This document shows positions 16,795 through 24,886 of a DNA stretch of 56,198 bases, piece after piece; position 1 is the stretch's first letter; each line of letters begins with the position of its first letter. Source of the DNA: Thermoleophilia bacterium. Lineage in GTDB: Bacteria > Actinomycetota > Thermoleophilia > BMS3ABIN01. Below the pieces are notes generated by a model. The model saw only the letters and a program-made list of their open reading frames with translations. It was not told the origin of the DNA and did not search any database. The position numbers and the translations under genes are program-made. The stretch spans positions 1 to 56,198 of the forward strand of contig JACUUL010000008.1 of the NCBI GenBank assembly GCA_014859345.1, read 5' to 3'.

Positions 16795-18207
16795 ATGAAG
16801 TTATTTGGGATTAGCGCCATGCGGACCCGGACTATCCTGGTTATGGCTCCGCTGTTTCTTATGGTGATCTTGATGCTGGCATCGGACAGCGGCCTCAACG
16901 GCAGCGCGGCCGCTTCCTCGTATTCGCTCCCGCTGCCGCCGCCGCCCGTGCCGGGATTCTTTCCGGCCCCGGAGCCTGGTCCGGGCAGCTACGCCCAGCT
17001 TGTGACCGTCTACGATGTTGACGCCCTCCTTGCCGATAACGGCAACAAGGGCAGGGTGCACATGATTGACGTGCGTTCTTCTTTTGAGTATCTCGCAGAT
17101 GTATGCCCGATGCAGATAGCTCTGGGGCTGCCTCTCTATACCGAGACCAATGTCGGCCATCCTGTGTGGAACTGGCCGGACGGCACCTATGAAGAGGCTT
17201 ACTCCAACCCTTACTGGATTGGATTTCACTGGGCCGGTGTTCCCTATGCTTCGCTGTGGAACATCAGGATGCAGGAGAACCCGAACTTTCACGGCTACAT
17301 GCAGGCTCTCGTGGCAGACGGCAGCATCGATTACGATGACACACTGATATTACTCTGCCAGACCGGTTACCGCGCCGCCTGGGCGGGCAAGGAAGCCGCC
17401 ATGATGGGCTTCACCGACGTCAGGGTGCTGCACGGGGGCATGCTGGCATGGTCGGATGACTGGTTCGACCAGGACTTCGTCTTCCGGCCCTCACAGGATC
17501 CCGAGAACGATCCTTCTCCAGGGGACTGTTCGCCTGATCTGCAGGCCCAGGGGTATGATAACTGCGACCCGGACAACGTCCCGGGTTCCGACGCCAGGCC
17601 CAAAACTACCGTCCTGACGGATCCCTGGAAGTACAGCCTTGACAGGCTTACCGCGGCCGGCTTCACCCCCTACTGGAATGGCGCCGAGCCCCATGTAGGC
17701 GTCAAGCCGCAATGGCTTCCGGGCGACTTCAACCTGTCGTTAAGCAAGACAGACGTCTACTGGGCCAGTTACGCCGATTATCTGGACCGGATGCTCTCCG
17801 TGGAACTGATGCTAAAAAACAACGCTCCCGATGAGCCCGGGCCGCTCAATTACCCGGCGGCCTGCGGCGGCGCTCCGCCTCCGGAAGGCACTTGTGAGCA
17901 GGTGAACCAGGCTGCCCACGGGACCGCGTACAACGCTATGTTCGTAGCCGCGGCAGCCGGCAATGGCGTGACCGCTGCCACCCTGCCGGCCATGGTCGGC
18001 GACCTGGCGCCTAATGCCTCGGGCTCAGCCGTCATCAAGTTCAACGTGCCGACGGGCGTGTCTTTCTTCACGCTTAATCCCTACGCCGTTGCCACTGACG
18101 TGCCCGATCCGGGCATCTATAATGACGGTTTCCACGATGTCGTCTATGACCAGGATATCTCATGGTACGGAACCTACGCGTATCCCGGTCCCCCACCGAC
18201 GTTCTAG
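16795..18207 (+). CDS. Secreted rhodanese-domain protein
   Basis: 470 residues. An N-terminal hydrophobic segment at about 13-30 acts as signal peptide, followed by a Pro-rich linker (PLPPPPVPGFFPAPEPGPG). The rhodanese domain spans about 70-225: VHMIDVRSSFEY, then an active-site loop C188-QTGY-R193, of the usual six-residue C-x4-R size, and VLHGGMLAW. Such enzymes carry a persulfide on the cysteine and pass sulfur to acceptors. The C-terminal 240 residues have no match I know, contain several cysteines (PGDCSPD, YDNCDPD, AACGG, GTCEQ) and look like a beta-rich secreted domain. Divergent arsR controls it by inference; the 44-residue peptide gene follows after 13 bases. Confidence 0.85.
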   Translation: MKLFGISAMRTRTILVMAPLFLMVILMLASDSGLNGSAAASSYSLPLPPPPVPGFFPAPEPGPGSYAQLVTVYDVDALLADNGNKGRVHMIDVRSSFEYLADVCPMQIALGLPLYTETNVGHPVWNWPDGTYEEAYSNPYWIGFHWAGVPYASLWNIRMQENPNFHGYMQALVADGSIDYDDTLILLCQTGYRAAWAGKEAAMMGFTDVRVLHGGMLAWSDDWFDQDFVFRPSQDPENDPSPGDCSPDLQAQGYDNCDPDNVPGSDARPKTTVLTDPWKYSLDRLTAAGFTPYWNGAEPHVGVKPQWLPGDFNLSLSKTDVYWASYADYLDRMLSVELMLKNNAPDEPGPLNYPAACGGAPPPEGTCEQVNQAAHGTAYNAMFVAAAAGNGVTAATLPAMVGDLAPNASGSAVIKFNVPTGVSFFTLNPYAVATDVPDPGIYNDGFHDVVYDQDISWYGTYAYPGPPPTF

Positions 18208-18220
18208 AAAGGATTCAGGC

Positions 18221-18355
18221 GTGAATGAACCCAAAAAGGAAAGAAAGAGCTACCAAAAACCGGAACTGAAGAGGCATCCGAATCTGAAAGAGGTAACCTT
18301 CGAGTGCCCGGACTGGCAGTGTAGTGTGACGGTGCCGGCTGCGCCTTCTGAATAG
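18221..18355 (+). CDS. 44-residue peptide with RiPP-leader-like pattern
   Basis: GTG start at 18221 with AAAGGA seven bases before it; stop TAG at 18353. It begins 13 bases after the rhodanese stop, on the same strand, so it is probably co-transcribed. The N-terminal half has Y11, P14, L16 and T26 at precisely the spacing of the lasso-peptide leader consensus YxxPxLxxxGxxxxxT, with P20 in place of the glycine. After T26 the tail is FECPDWQCSVTVPAAPSE, with cysteines at 29 and 34. No lasso cyclase, RRE protein, protease or radical SAM enzyme is in the window, and a lasso ring acceptor (D/E at core position 7-9) is lacking if cleavage follows F27. Function unknown; a peptide substrate of some other modifying system is my reading. 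Confidence 0.6.
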   Translation: MNEPKKERKSYQKPELKRHPNLKEVTFECPDWQCSVTVPAAPSE

Positions 18356-18378
18356 GCGAGGGCCAGCAAAAGCCGTTG

Positions 18379-18411
18379 AGTGCGCGGCGCGGGGAACCCG
18401 CGCCGCGCACT
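18379..18411 (+). terminator. Strong hairpin after the rhodanese-peptide operon
   Basis: Perfect 15-bp GC-rich stem (18379-18393 with 18397-18411) and a GAA loop, 23 bases after the peptide stop. No T-run follows, so it may protect the mRNA end or terminate with help. Confidence 0.7.
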
Positions 18412-18754
18412 TCTGCGGTCTGTGAAAAAACCCCGCGGGAGGAAACCGCGCCAGTGGCGCACTTGCTGCGGCCAGGCACGGGTTGTCCCGGTTAAAGATG
18501 ACAAAGATAGTAATTCATACTTGACTTATCAGATTATTTATCGTTGCATAGTATTTACTCCGCTGATAAGGTAGCCGCATCGACGACGACTGGCTCAAAT
18601 TAACTCGGTCTGGGTCCAATTCGCACGGCGATCATCATCCTTCCCGGAGGGCTGCCGGATCGATCCGGCCGCCCTCACCTTGCCATGAACAAGAATCCTT
18701 TTCTGTTAGAATCCTTCAAAATCGAGGTAATAGTAGCAGCAGTAAAGGAGTGAG
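18412..18754 (+). other. Leader region before trxB, with a hairpin at 18647-18676
   Basis: No gene is seen in these 343 bases. An AT-rich patch has TTGACT at about 18521-18526 followed by 17 bases and TTGCAT, a possible promoter. Closer to trxB a hairpin of GAGGGC-T-GCCGGAT against ATCCGGC-C-GCCCTC (18647-18676) has 13 paired bases and one mismatch. If the promoter is right, trxB has a leader of about 200 bases in which this hairpin could act; no known riboswitch was recognised. Confidence 0.35.
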
Positions 18755-19693
18755 ATGACCCGGGATCAGCAAACAAATGACGTTATCATCATCGGCGGCG
18801 GCCCGGCCGGGCTGACAGCAGCCCTTTACTGCGGGCGGGCCCGCTTGAATACCCTGCTTCTGGAGAAGGCGGCCGCCGGCGGCCAGGCGGCCACCACCGA
18901 CATAATTGAGAACTATCCGGGCTTCCCGGAGGGTGTGGGCGGTTACGAGCTCACCGAGAAGATGAAGCAGCAGGCGGTCCAGTTCGGAGCCCGGCTTCAG
19001 GAGATCAGCACGGTAACCACCATCGAAGCCGATGGAGACATCCGCGTAGTGAAAACCGAGGACGAATCGTCTTACCGCGCCCGGGCTGTCATCATCGCCA
19101 GCGGGGTGGAGGCCCGCACTCTGGGCGTGCCCGGCGAATCCGAATTCAGAGGCAAGGGAGTGTCCTACTGCGCTACCTGCGACGGAGCCTTTTACCGGGA
19201 CAAGGACGTTGCGGTCATCGGCGGCGGCAACGCGGCGGTGGAGGAGGCAATCTTCCTCACCAAGTTCGCCAGCAAGGTTTATGTCATCCACAGGCGGGCC
19301 GAACTGCGCGCCGACAAGATTTTGCAGGAGCGAGCCTTCGAGAATTCCAGGATCGAAATCGTGTGGGACTCCCATCTGAAAAAGATTCTCGGCAACAGCA
19401 AGGTCGAGGAGATAGTCATCGAGAACAAGAATACCCATGAGCGGACCGAGCTCAGCGTGGATGGCGTCTTCTTCTACATCGGTTCGGTGCCAAACACCAC
19501 CTTCTGCACGGGAGTCATCGACCTTGACGATCGCGATTTCATCCTCACCGACGCCAAACTGATGACCAGCATGAAGGGGGTGTTCGCCTGTGGCGATTGC
19601 CGCGCAAATCTGCTCAAGCAGGTGGCGGTGGCTGTGGGAGAGGGCGCCCTGGCGGCGGTGGAGGCGGACAGATACGTGGAAGACAATTTCTAG
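18755..19693 (+). CDS. trxB: Thioredoxin reductase
   Basis: 312-residue flavoprotein that reduces thioredoxin with NAD(P)H. FAD motif GGGPAGLTAA (14-23), active-site C139-A-T-C142, second dinucleotide motif VIGGGNAAVEEA, and the C-terminal FAD contact VFACGDCRANLLKQV. The NAD(P)H-binding helix reads HRRAELRADK, with the R residues typical of NADPH use. ATG follows AAAGGAG at a good distance. trxA is 71 bases downstream; together they form a complete disulfide reductase pair. Confidence 0.97.
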   Translation: MTRDQQTNDVIIIGGGPAGLTAALYCGRARLNTLLLEKAAAGGQAATTDIIENYPGFPEGVGGYELTEKMKQQAVQFGARLQEISTVTTIEADGDIRVVKTEDESSYRARAVIIASGVEARTLGVPGESEFRGKGVSYCATCDGAFYRDKDVAVIGGGNAAVEEAIFLTKFASKVYVIHRRAELRADKILQERAFENSRIEIVWDSHLKKILGNSKVEEIVIENKNTHERTELSVDGVFFYIGSVPNTTFCTGVIDLDDRDFILTDAKLMTSMKGVFACGDCRANLLKQVAVAVGEGALAAVEADRYVEDNF

Positions 19694-19764
19694 TTTTCAG
19701 TTGTTTCCGGTTGTTCTATAATAGTTCATCCGTTTTTGATGGTCCCCAAATCCAAGGAGGAAGT

Positions 19765-20097
19765 GTGAGCGACAAGGTTTCCGAAACCTCCGATGCCAGT
19801 TTCGAAGCCGATGTGTTAAAGGCCGACTCCCCGGTGCTGGTGGATTTCTGGGCTCCCTGGTGCGGCCCCTGCCGGACCATGGCTCCGATCCTCGAGGAGA
19901 TTGCTGATGAGCAGGAGGCCAGGATCAAGGTAATGAAGCTGAACGTGGACGACAACCAGGCAAGCGCTTCCAAATATGAGGTGCTAAGCATACCCACCAT
20001 GATCCTGTTCGTAAGCGGCGAAATGAAAAAAAGGCTGATCGGTGCTATCCCCAAAAAAAAGCTGCTGGAGGAGATTGAGCCTTGGATAAGCGACTAA
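19765..20097 (+). CDS. trxA: Thioredoxin
   Basis: 110 residues with the classical WCGPC site (C33, C36) in VDFWAPWCGPCRTMAPIL and the cis-Pro segment SIPTMILF. The start is GTG at 19765 (VSDKVSET), preceded by AAGGAGGAAGT; longer frames run back into trxB and are not real. It is the partner of the upstream thioredoxin reductase and may also serve the secreted rhodanese indirectly, though that is only a guess from position. Confidence 0.97.
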   Translation: MSDKVSETSDASFEADVLKADSPVLVDFWAPWCGPCRTMAPILEEIADEQEARIKVMKLNVDDNQASASKYEVLSIPTMILFVSGEMKKRLIGAIPKKKLLEEIEPWISD

Positions 20098-20148
20098 ACG
20101 CCCCTGCCCGCCATGTGCACAAACCGGACTCAGAAGCAGGAATAAGCC

Positions 20149-20328
20149 ATGCCTTTTGTTGAAGTGAAACTCTACGAGGGCCGCAGCCGCGAGCAGAAGC
20201 AGGAGCTGGCTGATCGCATCACTGAGGCTTTCGTGGAAGTCGCCGGCTCCTCCAGGGAGCATGTCTGGATCGTTTTCCGCGATGTGCCCAGGGACCAGTG
20301 GGCCATGGGTGGAGAGTTGCAGGGATAG
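20149..20328 (+). CDS. 4-oxalocrotonate tautomerase family protein
   Basis: 59 residues, starting M-P-F-V-E-V-K-L. Proline 2 becomes the N-terminal catalytic base once Met is removed, as in all members. The helix KQELADRITEAFVEVAG and the strand HVWIVFRDVPRDQWAMGG complete the family pattern. Members tautomerise or isomerise small keto acids as hexamers; the natural substrate is unknown. It starts 51 bases after trxA with a weak AGGAA ahead, so it may be the last gene of the trx operon. It converges on capA. Confidence 0.88.
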   Translation: MPFVEVKLYEGRSREQKQELADRITEAFVEVAGSSREHVWIVFRDVPRDQWAMGGELQG

Positions 20329-20341
20329 GCCCAGGCGGCGC

Positions 20342-21352
20342 TTATTCTCCGGCTCCGTGCATCAACTCCCCGGGGCCCGGTACGATCTCCAGCGTCTCCT
20401 GTTTCGGCAGCCAGCGGGCCAGGCTGCCGAACTCGCCGCACAGCTCGCTCATCTTGCCCACTATCTGCCCCTGCCGGGAACCCGTGGCCCGGATCGCCTG
20501 GAACTCGCTGATTATCGTGGGGTAGAGTCTCAGGCGCTCGATTGCCCCGTTCCTCTCTTCTGCCGCGAATATGAACGATTCGTCGTTTCTTTCAAGTTCG
20601 TTTACGGCGTAATCGTCGATAAAATTACCGGCGCAGTAGATGACCGGCCTGCCCTTATAAAACTCCACTCCCCGAAAGACGTGGCCCGAGTGTCCGAAGA
20701 CCATGCCGGCGCCTGCGTCCACCAGGGCGCGGGCGAAGGCGGGCTGTTCCGGAGGCGGGTGATACCCCCAGTTGGGTCCCCAATGGGCTGAAACCACCAG
20801 CAGGTCCACGCGCTTGCTGGTTACGGCCACCAGATCGAGAAGCACCTGGGCCCGTTCGTCTTCCAGATCAACCGGAACGTAAAAAACCCCCGGACTGTCG
20901 GGACCGGCGGCCCAATCCGGCTCGTTGTCCGTAAAGGCGATAAACCCGATTCGCAGCTCCTCGGCTTCCCGGACATACGGAGAAGACGCCGCCACCAGGT
21001 CGCTGCCGGCGCCGGCGAAAGCGATGCCATTGTCATGGAGAATGCCGAAAGTGTCTTCAAGCGCTTCATATTCGTAATCGAGCGCGTGGTTGTTGGCCAG
21101 CGAGACCATGTCGATGCCCGCTGCCTTGAGCACCTCGACGTTTTTGGCGTCGCTGCGGAAATGGAAGATCTTGGGAGTCATTGACCAGGGACGCCCCCGG
21201 TCGGAGATCACGCACTCGAGGTTGCAGATGTTCAGGTCGGCGTCCTCGAATAGCGGCAGGGTATCGCCCCACGGATATTCCGGGGGCTGTCGCTTCAGGA
21301 TCTCGTTCAGCAGCCTGCCCAGCATGACGTCGCCAACAAAAACAAGCTTCAT
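20342..21352 (-). CDS. CapA/PgsA-like metallophosphatase family protein
   Basis: 336 residues of the PGA_cap family (CapA of poly-gamma-glutamate capsule synthesis, a calcineurin-like fold). Seen: FVGDVMLGR at the N-terminus (metal D), NLECVISDRG, SLANNHALDY (N-N-H), VVSAHWGPNWGY, VFGHSGHVFRGVE and VIYCAGNFIDDY. No signal peptide or membrane helix is present, so it is probably cytoplasmic, unlike capsule-linked CapA. No capBC genes are near. Many genomes carry such solitary copies with unknown function. It lies downstream of lysC-asd with a gap of 129 bases. Confidence 0.85.
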   Translation of the reverse strand: MKLVFVGDVMLGRLLNEILKRQPPEYPWGDTLPLFEDADLNICNLECVISDRGRPWSMTPKIFHFRSDAKNVEVLKAAGIDMVSLANNHALDYEYEALEDTFGILHDNGIAFAGAGSDLVAASSPYVREAEELRIGFIAFTDNEPDWAAGPDSPGVFYVPVDLEDERAQVLLDLVAVTSKRVDLLVVSAHWGPNWGYHPPPEQPAFARALVDAGAGMVFGHSGHVFRGVEFYKGRPVIYCAGNFIDDYAVNELERNDESFIFAAEERNGAIERLRLYPTIISEFQAIRATGSRQGQIVGKMSELCGEFGSLARWLPKQETLEIVPGPGELMHGAGE

Positions 21353-21481
21353 CGCTCTCGCTTTCGCTTATTCTGTGGATAGATGGTTCTTTCCACACGG
21401 GCGGAAAACTAATCAGTCAGGGGAATTAGATATTTCCTGCCCAAGCGAGGGATTTCAGGGAGCCGGTTCCGGAGATGGGGA

Positions 21482-22501
21482 CTACTCCAGAAGCTCATGC
21501 TCCACCAGGTACTCGGCGATCTGCACCGCGTTGGCCGCTGCCCCCTTGCGCAGGTTGTCGCTGACCACCCACAGGTTAAGAGCGTTATCGGCAGACTCGT
21601 CGGCGCGGATGCGGCCCACGAAGACGTCATCCGTGCCCTCGGCCATGAGAGGCATGGGATAAGAGTTGGTGGTGGGGTCATCCACCACCTTTATGCCGGG
21701 GGCGTCCAGCATCAGGCGGCGCACCTCTTCCGCGCTGACGGGCCTGATTGTCTGGACGTTCACGGATTCGCTGTGGGAATTGAACACCGGCACGCGCACG
21801 CAGGTGGCGGTGACTCCCATGTCGGGGACGCCGAAGATCTTCCGGGTCTCCTTGATAAGCTTCACTTCCTCGTTGGTGTAGCCATTATCATGGAAGTAAT
21901 CGATGTGGGGCAGGATGTTAAAGGCGATCTGATGGGGATAGATCTCGACCTTCACTTCGCCCGATTCCAGCATTGCTTCCGACTGAGCGAAAAGCTCCTC
22001 AATTGCCGGGTTGCCGGTACCGGACACCGACTGGAAGGTGGTTACCACGATGCGGCGGATGCCCACGGCATCCAGAATCGGCTTGAGCGCCACCACCATC
22101 TGGATGGTGGAGCAGTTGGGATTGGCGATCAGGCCTTCGTGCCATTTCAGATCCTCGGGATTGACCTCCGGAACAACCAGGGGCACCCCGGGGTCCATGC
22201 GGAAAGCGCTGGAATTATCGATGACCACCGCGCCGGCGTTTACAGCCGCGGGCGCGAATTCCTTGCTGCGGGCGGCGCCGGCGGAAAAGAGCGCGATATC
22301 GATGCCCTCGAAACTCTCTGCCGTCAATTCCTCCACCTCAATTTCGCCGCCGGCAAACGGCACCTTCTGGCCCGCGGAACGCTCCGATGCCAACGCCCTG
22401 ACTTTCCCGACTGGAAATCCACGCTGCTCCAGAAGCGTCAGCATCACCGTGCCCACCGCGCCGGTGGCTCCCGCCACAGCTATGTTATAGGTGTCTGCCA
22501 T
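21482..22501 (-). CDS. asd: Aspartate-semialdehyde dehydrogenase
   Basis: 339 residues. NADP motif VAGATGAVG at 9-17, active-site C130 in ANPNCSTIQMV, and a later R-VPV segment (TCVRVPVFNSHSE) with catalytic His. Reduces aspartyl phosphate to the semialdehyde, feeding lysine, diaminopimelate, threonine and methionine synthesis. It begins 20 bases after the stop of lysC on the same strand, so the two consecutive enzymes of the pathway form an operon. Confidence 0.97.
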   Translation of the reverse strand: MADTYNIAVAGATGAVGTVMLTLLEQRGFPVGKVRALASERSAGQKVPFAGGEIEVEELTAESFEGIDIALFSAGAARSKEFAPAAVNAGAVVIDNSSAFRMDPGVPLVVPEVNPEDLKWHEGLIANPNCSTIQMVVALKPILDAVGIRRIVVTTFQSVSGTGNPAIEELFAQSEAMLESGEVKVEIYPHQIAFNILPHIDYFHDNGYTNEEVKLIKETRKIFGVPDMGVTATCVRVPVFNSHSESVNVQTIRPVSAEEVRRLMLDAPGIKVVDDPTTNSYPMPLMAEGTDDVFVGRIRADESADNALNLWVVSDNLRKGAAANAVQIAEYLVEHELLE

Positions 22502-22521
22502 TTAAGATGCGGGGCAAATTC

Positions 22522-23736
22522 CTAACTGCTCTCAAGCCTGAACGCCTCGTGCAATGACCTCACGGCCTTCTCGATCTGGCCGCGCTCTATGACGCATGAG
22601 ACCTTGATGGAGGAGGTGCTTATCATCTCGATGTTTATGCCCGCGTCTGCCAGGGTCTTGAACATCTTGGCGGCCACGCCGGGATAGCTCCTCATGCCGG
22701 CGCCGACAATCGAGACTTTGCCCATCTGCTCGCCCACTATGTATGAAACGCCCATCTCGGCGGAGATCTTGTCCAGAGCATGTTTTGCCGCTGCCAGTTC
22801 GGACTGGGAAACCGTGAACGAGATGTCCGTGGTGCCCTGTTCGCTCACGTTCTGGATGATCATGTCGACGTTGACGTTCTCTTCCGCCAGGGCGCCGAAG
22901 ATTGTGGCTGCGATGCCGGGCCGGTCGGGCACCCTGAGCAGCGTAAGTTTTGATTCGTCGCCGGTATGCGTCACCGCGCTTACGACGGCTTTTTCCATTT
23001 CGTCCTTTTCCTCTCTGACCCAGGTGCCCGGCTGGCCGGTGAAACTGCTTCTCACCTGCAGAGGCACGCCGTATTTCTGGGCATATTCCACGGAGCGCAG
23101 CATCAGCACTTCCGCCCCGGTGGCCGCCATCTCCAGCATCTCCTCATAGGAGACTTCATCGAGCTTGCGGGCGCCGGGCACTATGTTCGGATCGGCGGTG
23201 TAAACCCCGTCCACATCCGTGTAGATGTCGCACCGGTCGGCCTCAAGCGCGGCCGCCAGCGCCACAGCGGTCGTGTCGGATCCCCCCCGGCCCAGGGTAG
23301 TCACATCCTCATCCGGCGACATCCCCTGGAAGCCCGCGACGAGAACGATTTTACCACTTTTGAGCTCTTCACCCATGCGCCTGGTGTCAATGCCAGTGAT
23401 GCGCGCCTTGGTGTGCATTGTGTTGGTACGGATACCGGCCTGGGTGCCGCTCAGCGACACCGCCTTGCATCCCAGCTCGTGGATGGCCATGGCCAGCAGG
23501 GCCACGCTGATGCGCTCGCCGGTCGACAGCAGCATGTCCAGTTCGCGATCCGGGGGCTCGGGCGAGATATCGTGAGCCATCCTGAGCAGCTCATCGGTGG
23601 TGTGGCCCATGGCGCTCACTACGGCCACCACCTCATTGCCGGCACGCTGGATGTCACACAGCCGCCGGGCCACTTTCTTGATGCGGTCCGTATCTCCCAC
23701 TGATGTGCCGCCGTATTTGTGGACGATGACAGGCAT
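22522..23736 (-). CDS. lysC: Aspartate kinase with two ACT domains
   Basis: 404 residues. Catalytic domain opens with [11 protein letters not shown] (K7), has [12 protein letters not shown] and GFQG...[16 protein letters not shown]; from about 265 two ACT domains follow ([21 protein letters not shown] and [23 protein letters not shown]), which bind the feedback amino acid. This is the monofunctional LysC type of Gram-positives, and the second ACT half could also be made separately from an internal start. It precedes asd in a two-gene operon. No lysine riboswitch is visible in the 214 bases upstream. Confidence 0.97.
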   Translation of the reverse strand: MPVIVHKYGGTSVGDTDRIKKVARRLCDIQRAGNEVVAVVSAMGHTTDELLRMAHDISPEPPDRELDMLLSTGERISVALLAMAIHELGCKAVSLSGTQAGIRTNTMHTKARITGIDTRRMGEELKSGKIVLVAGFQGMSPDEDVTTLGRGGSDTTAVALAAALEADRCDIYTDVDGVYTADPNIVPGARKLDEVSYEEMLEMAATGAEVLMLRSVEYAQKYGVPLQVRSSFTGQPGTWVREEKDEMEKAVVSAVTHTGDESKLTLLRVPDRPGIAATIFGALAEENVNVDMIIQNVSEQGTTDISFTVSQSELAAAKHALDKISAEMGVSYIVGEQMGKVSIVGAGMRSYPGVAAKMFKTLADAGINIEMISTSSIKVSCVIERGQIEKAVRSLHEAFRLESS

Positions 23737-23848
23737 GCTGAAGATTCTAGAACATTGACGGCCCGGTCGCTATGTCGGGGCTGGTGCTTTCTCTTCGCCC
23801 CGCGCCCGTGAAAAATCCGCCCGCTGCGCCCCCTCGTTTTAAGAAGGA

Positions 23849-23870
23849 GAGGCGGCCGATTGGCCGCCTC
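23849..23870 (-). terminator. Rho-independent terminator of the por operon
   Basis: Nine-base perfect stem GAGGCGGCC/GGCCGCCTC with a 4-base loop, followed on the minus strand by TCCTTCTTAAAA. It lies 80 bases beyond the porB stop and separates it from lysC. Confidence 0.65.
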
Positions 23871-23950
23871 TGTTAAATGACACCTTGTTATCCTTATCGT
23901 TAAAGATTCAGGTTTATCAAATGTCCAACATCCGTCAATCGGCCTCCATC

Positions 23951-24880
23951 CTACAGGCACTCCTCCTTCTTAAGGAGCTCCTCCCACTTCCGGTCGATGT
24001 AATCCTGAATATCCTCAAGCAGCTGCTCGTTGCCCGGCTTGAACAGGTGGGCAAAGCGGCCCTGCTTCTTCATCCAGTCCGCCACCGGCGTCTTCTTGCC
24101 CTCCCGGGGCTTGTAGTTGATCTTGTACTTGCCGTACTCGACCTCGTAGAGCGGCCAGTAACAGGACTGCACCGCCTCCTTGGCCAGCGCCACGGACTGG
24201 TCCGAGGGCGTCCGCCAGCCGCGGGGGCAGGGGGAGATGACGTTCAGGAACGCGGGACCCGGCGTCGTGAAGGCTTTTTCCGCCTTGTTCATCATGTCTT
24301 TGAAGTTGTGCGGGGAAGCCGTGGCCACGTAGGGAATGTCGTGCGCTACCAGGATCTGGGCCAGGTCCTTGCGGTTTTGCTGCTTGCCGGCCGCCTCCTT
24401 GCCCACCGGGCTGGTGGTGGTCCAGGCTCCGCAGGGGGTGGCGCTCGACCGCTGGAAGCCGGTGTTCATGTAGGCGCCGTTGTCGTAGCAGACGTAGACG
24501 AAATTATGGCCGCGCTCCACCGCCCCCGACAGGGCCTGCAGGCCAATGTCGTAGGTGCCGCCGTCGCCGCCGAAGGCCACGAAGTACATGTCCTCCCTGA
24601 TCTTGCCTTGCTTGTGCAGGGACCGGTAGGCGGTCTCGACACCGCTGATGGTGGCTGCGGCGTTCTCGAATGCTGAATGGATCATGGAATCGCGCCAGGC
24701 CGAGTAAGGGTAGATTGTGGTCGAAACTTCCAGGCAGCCGGTGGCCACGCTGACCACGGCCGGGCCCGGACATACCGACATGATCTGCCTGACGGCTATG
24801 GGCGCGCCGCAACCGGCGCAGAGCCGGTGACCGCCGGTAAGGCGTTCCGGTCTTTCCGCTATTTCCTTTGGTTTAGCCAA
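23951..24880 (-). CDS. porB: 2-oxoacid:ferredoxin oxidoreductase beta subunit
   Basis: 309 residues. This subunit binds thiamine diphosphate and the proximal iron-sulfur cluster. Seen: HRLCAGCGAP (C-x2-C), a CLEVS segment, the ThDP/Mg signature FGGDGGTYDIGLQAL...N (GDG...), and a later Cys in VISPCPRGW. This matches the PorB of four-subunit pyruvate:ferredoxin oxidoreductases. TTG start at 24880, six bases after the porA stop. Last gene of porG-porD-porA-porB. Pyruvate is the likely substrate, but related 2-ketoisovalerate enzymes cannot be excluded by eye. Confidence 0.92.
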   Translation of the reverse strand: MAKPKEIAERPERLTGGHRLCAGCGAPIAVRQIMSVCPGPAVVSVATGCLEVSTTIYPYSAWRDSMIHSAFENAAATISGVETAYRSLHKQGKIREDMYFVAFGGDGGTYDIGLQALSGAVERGHNFVYVCYDNGAYMNTGFQRSSATPCGAWTTTSPVGKEAAGKQQNRKDLAQILVAHDIPYVATASPHNFKDMMNKAEKAFTTPGPAFLNVISPCPRGWRTPSDQSVALAKEAVQSCYWPLYEVEYGKYKINYKPREGKKTPVADWMKKQGRFAHLFKPGNEQLLEDIQDYIDRKWEELLKKEECL

Positions 24881-24886
24881 CCCGGA

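Noticed and set aside
18221-18355. Calling the peptide a lasso peptide precursor
   Set aside because: The leader pattern fits except for G to P, but no cyclase, protease or RRE protein is present, and no acidic ring acceptor stands at core position 7-9. Kept only as RiPP-like.
18380-18574. Short plus-strand frame after the RiPP-like peptide
   Set aside because: It runs through the 15-bp terminator hairpin and has no ribosome site.
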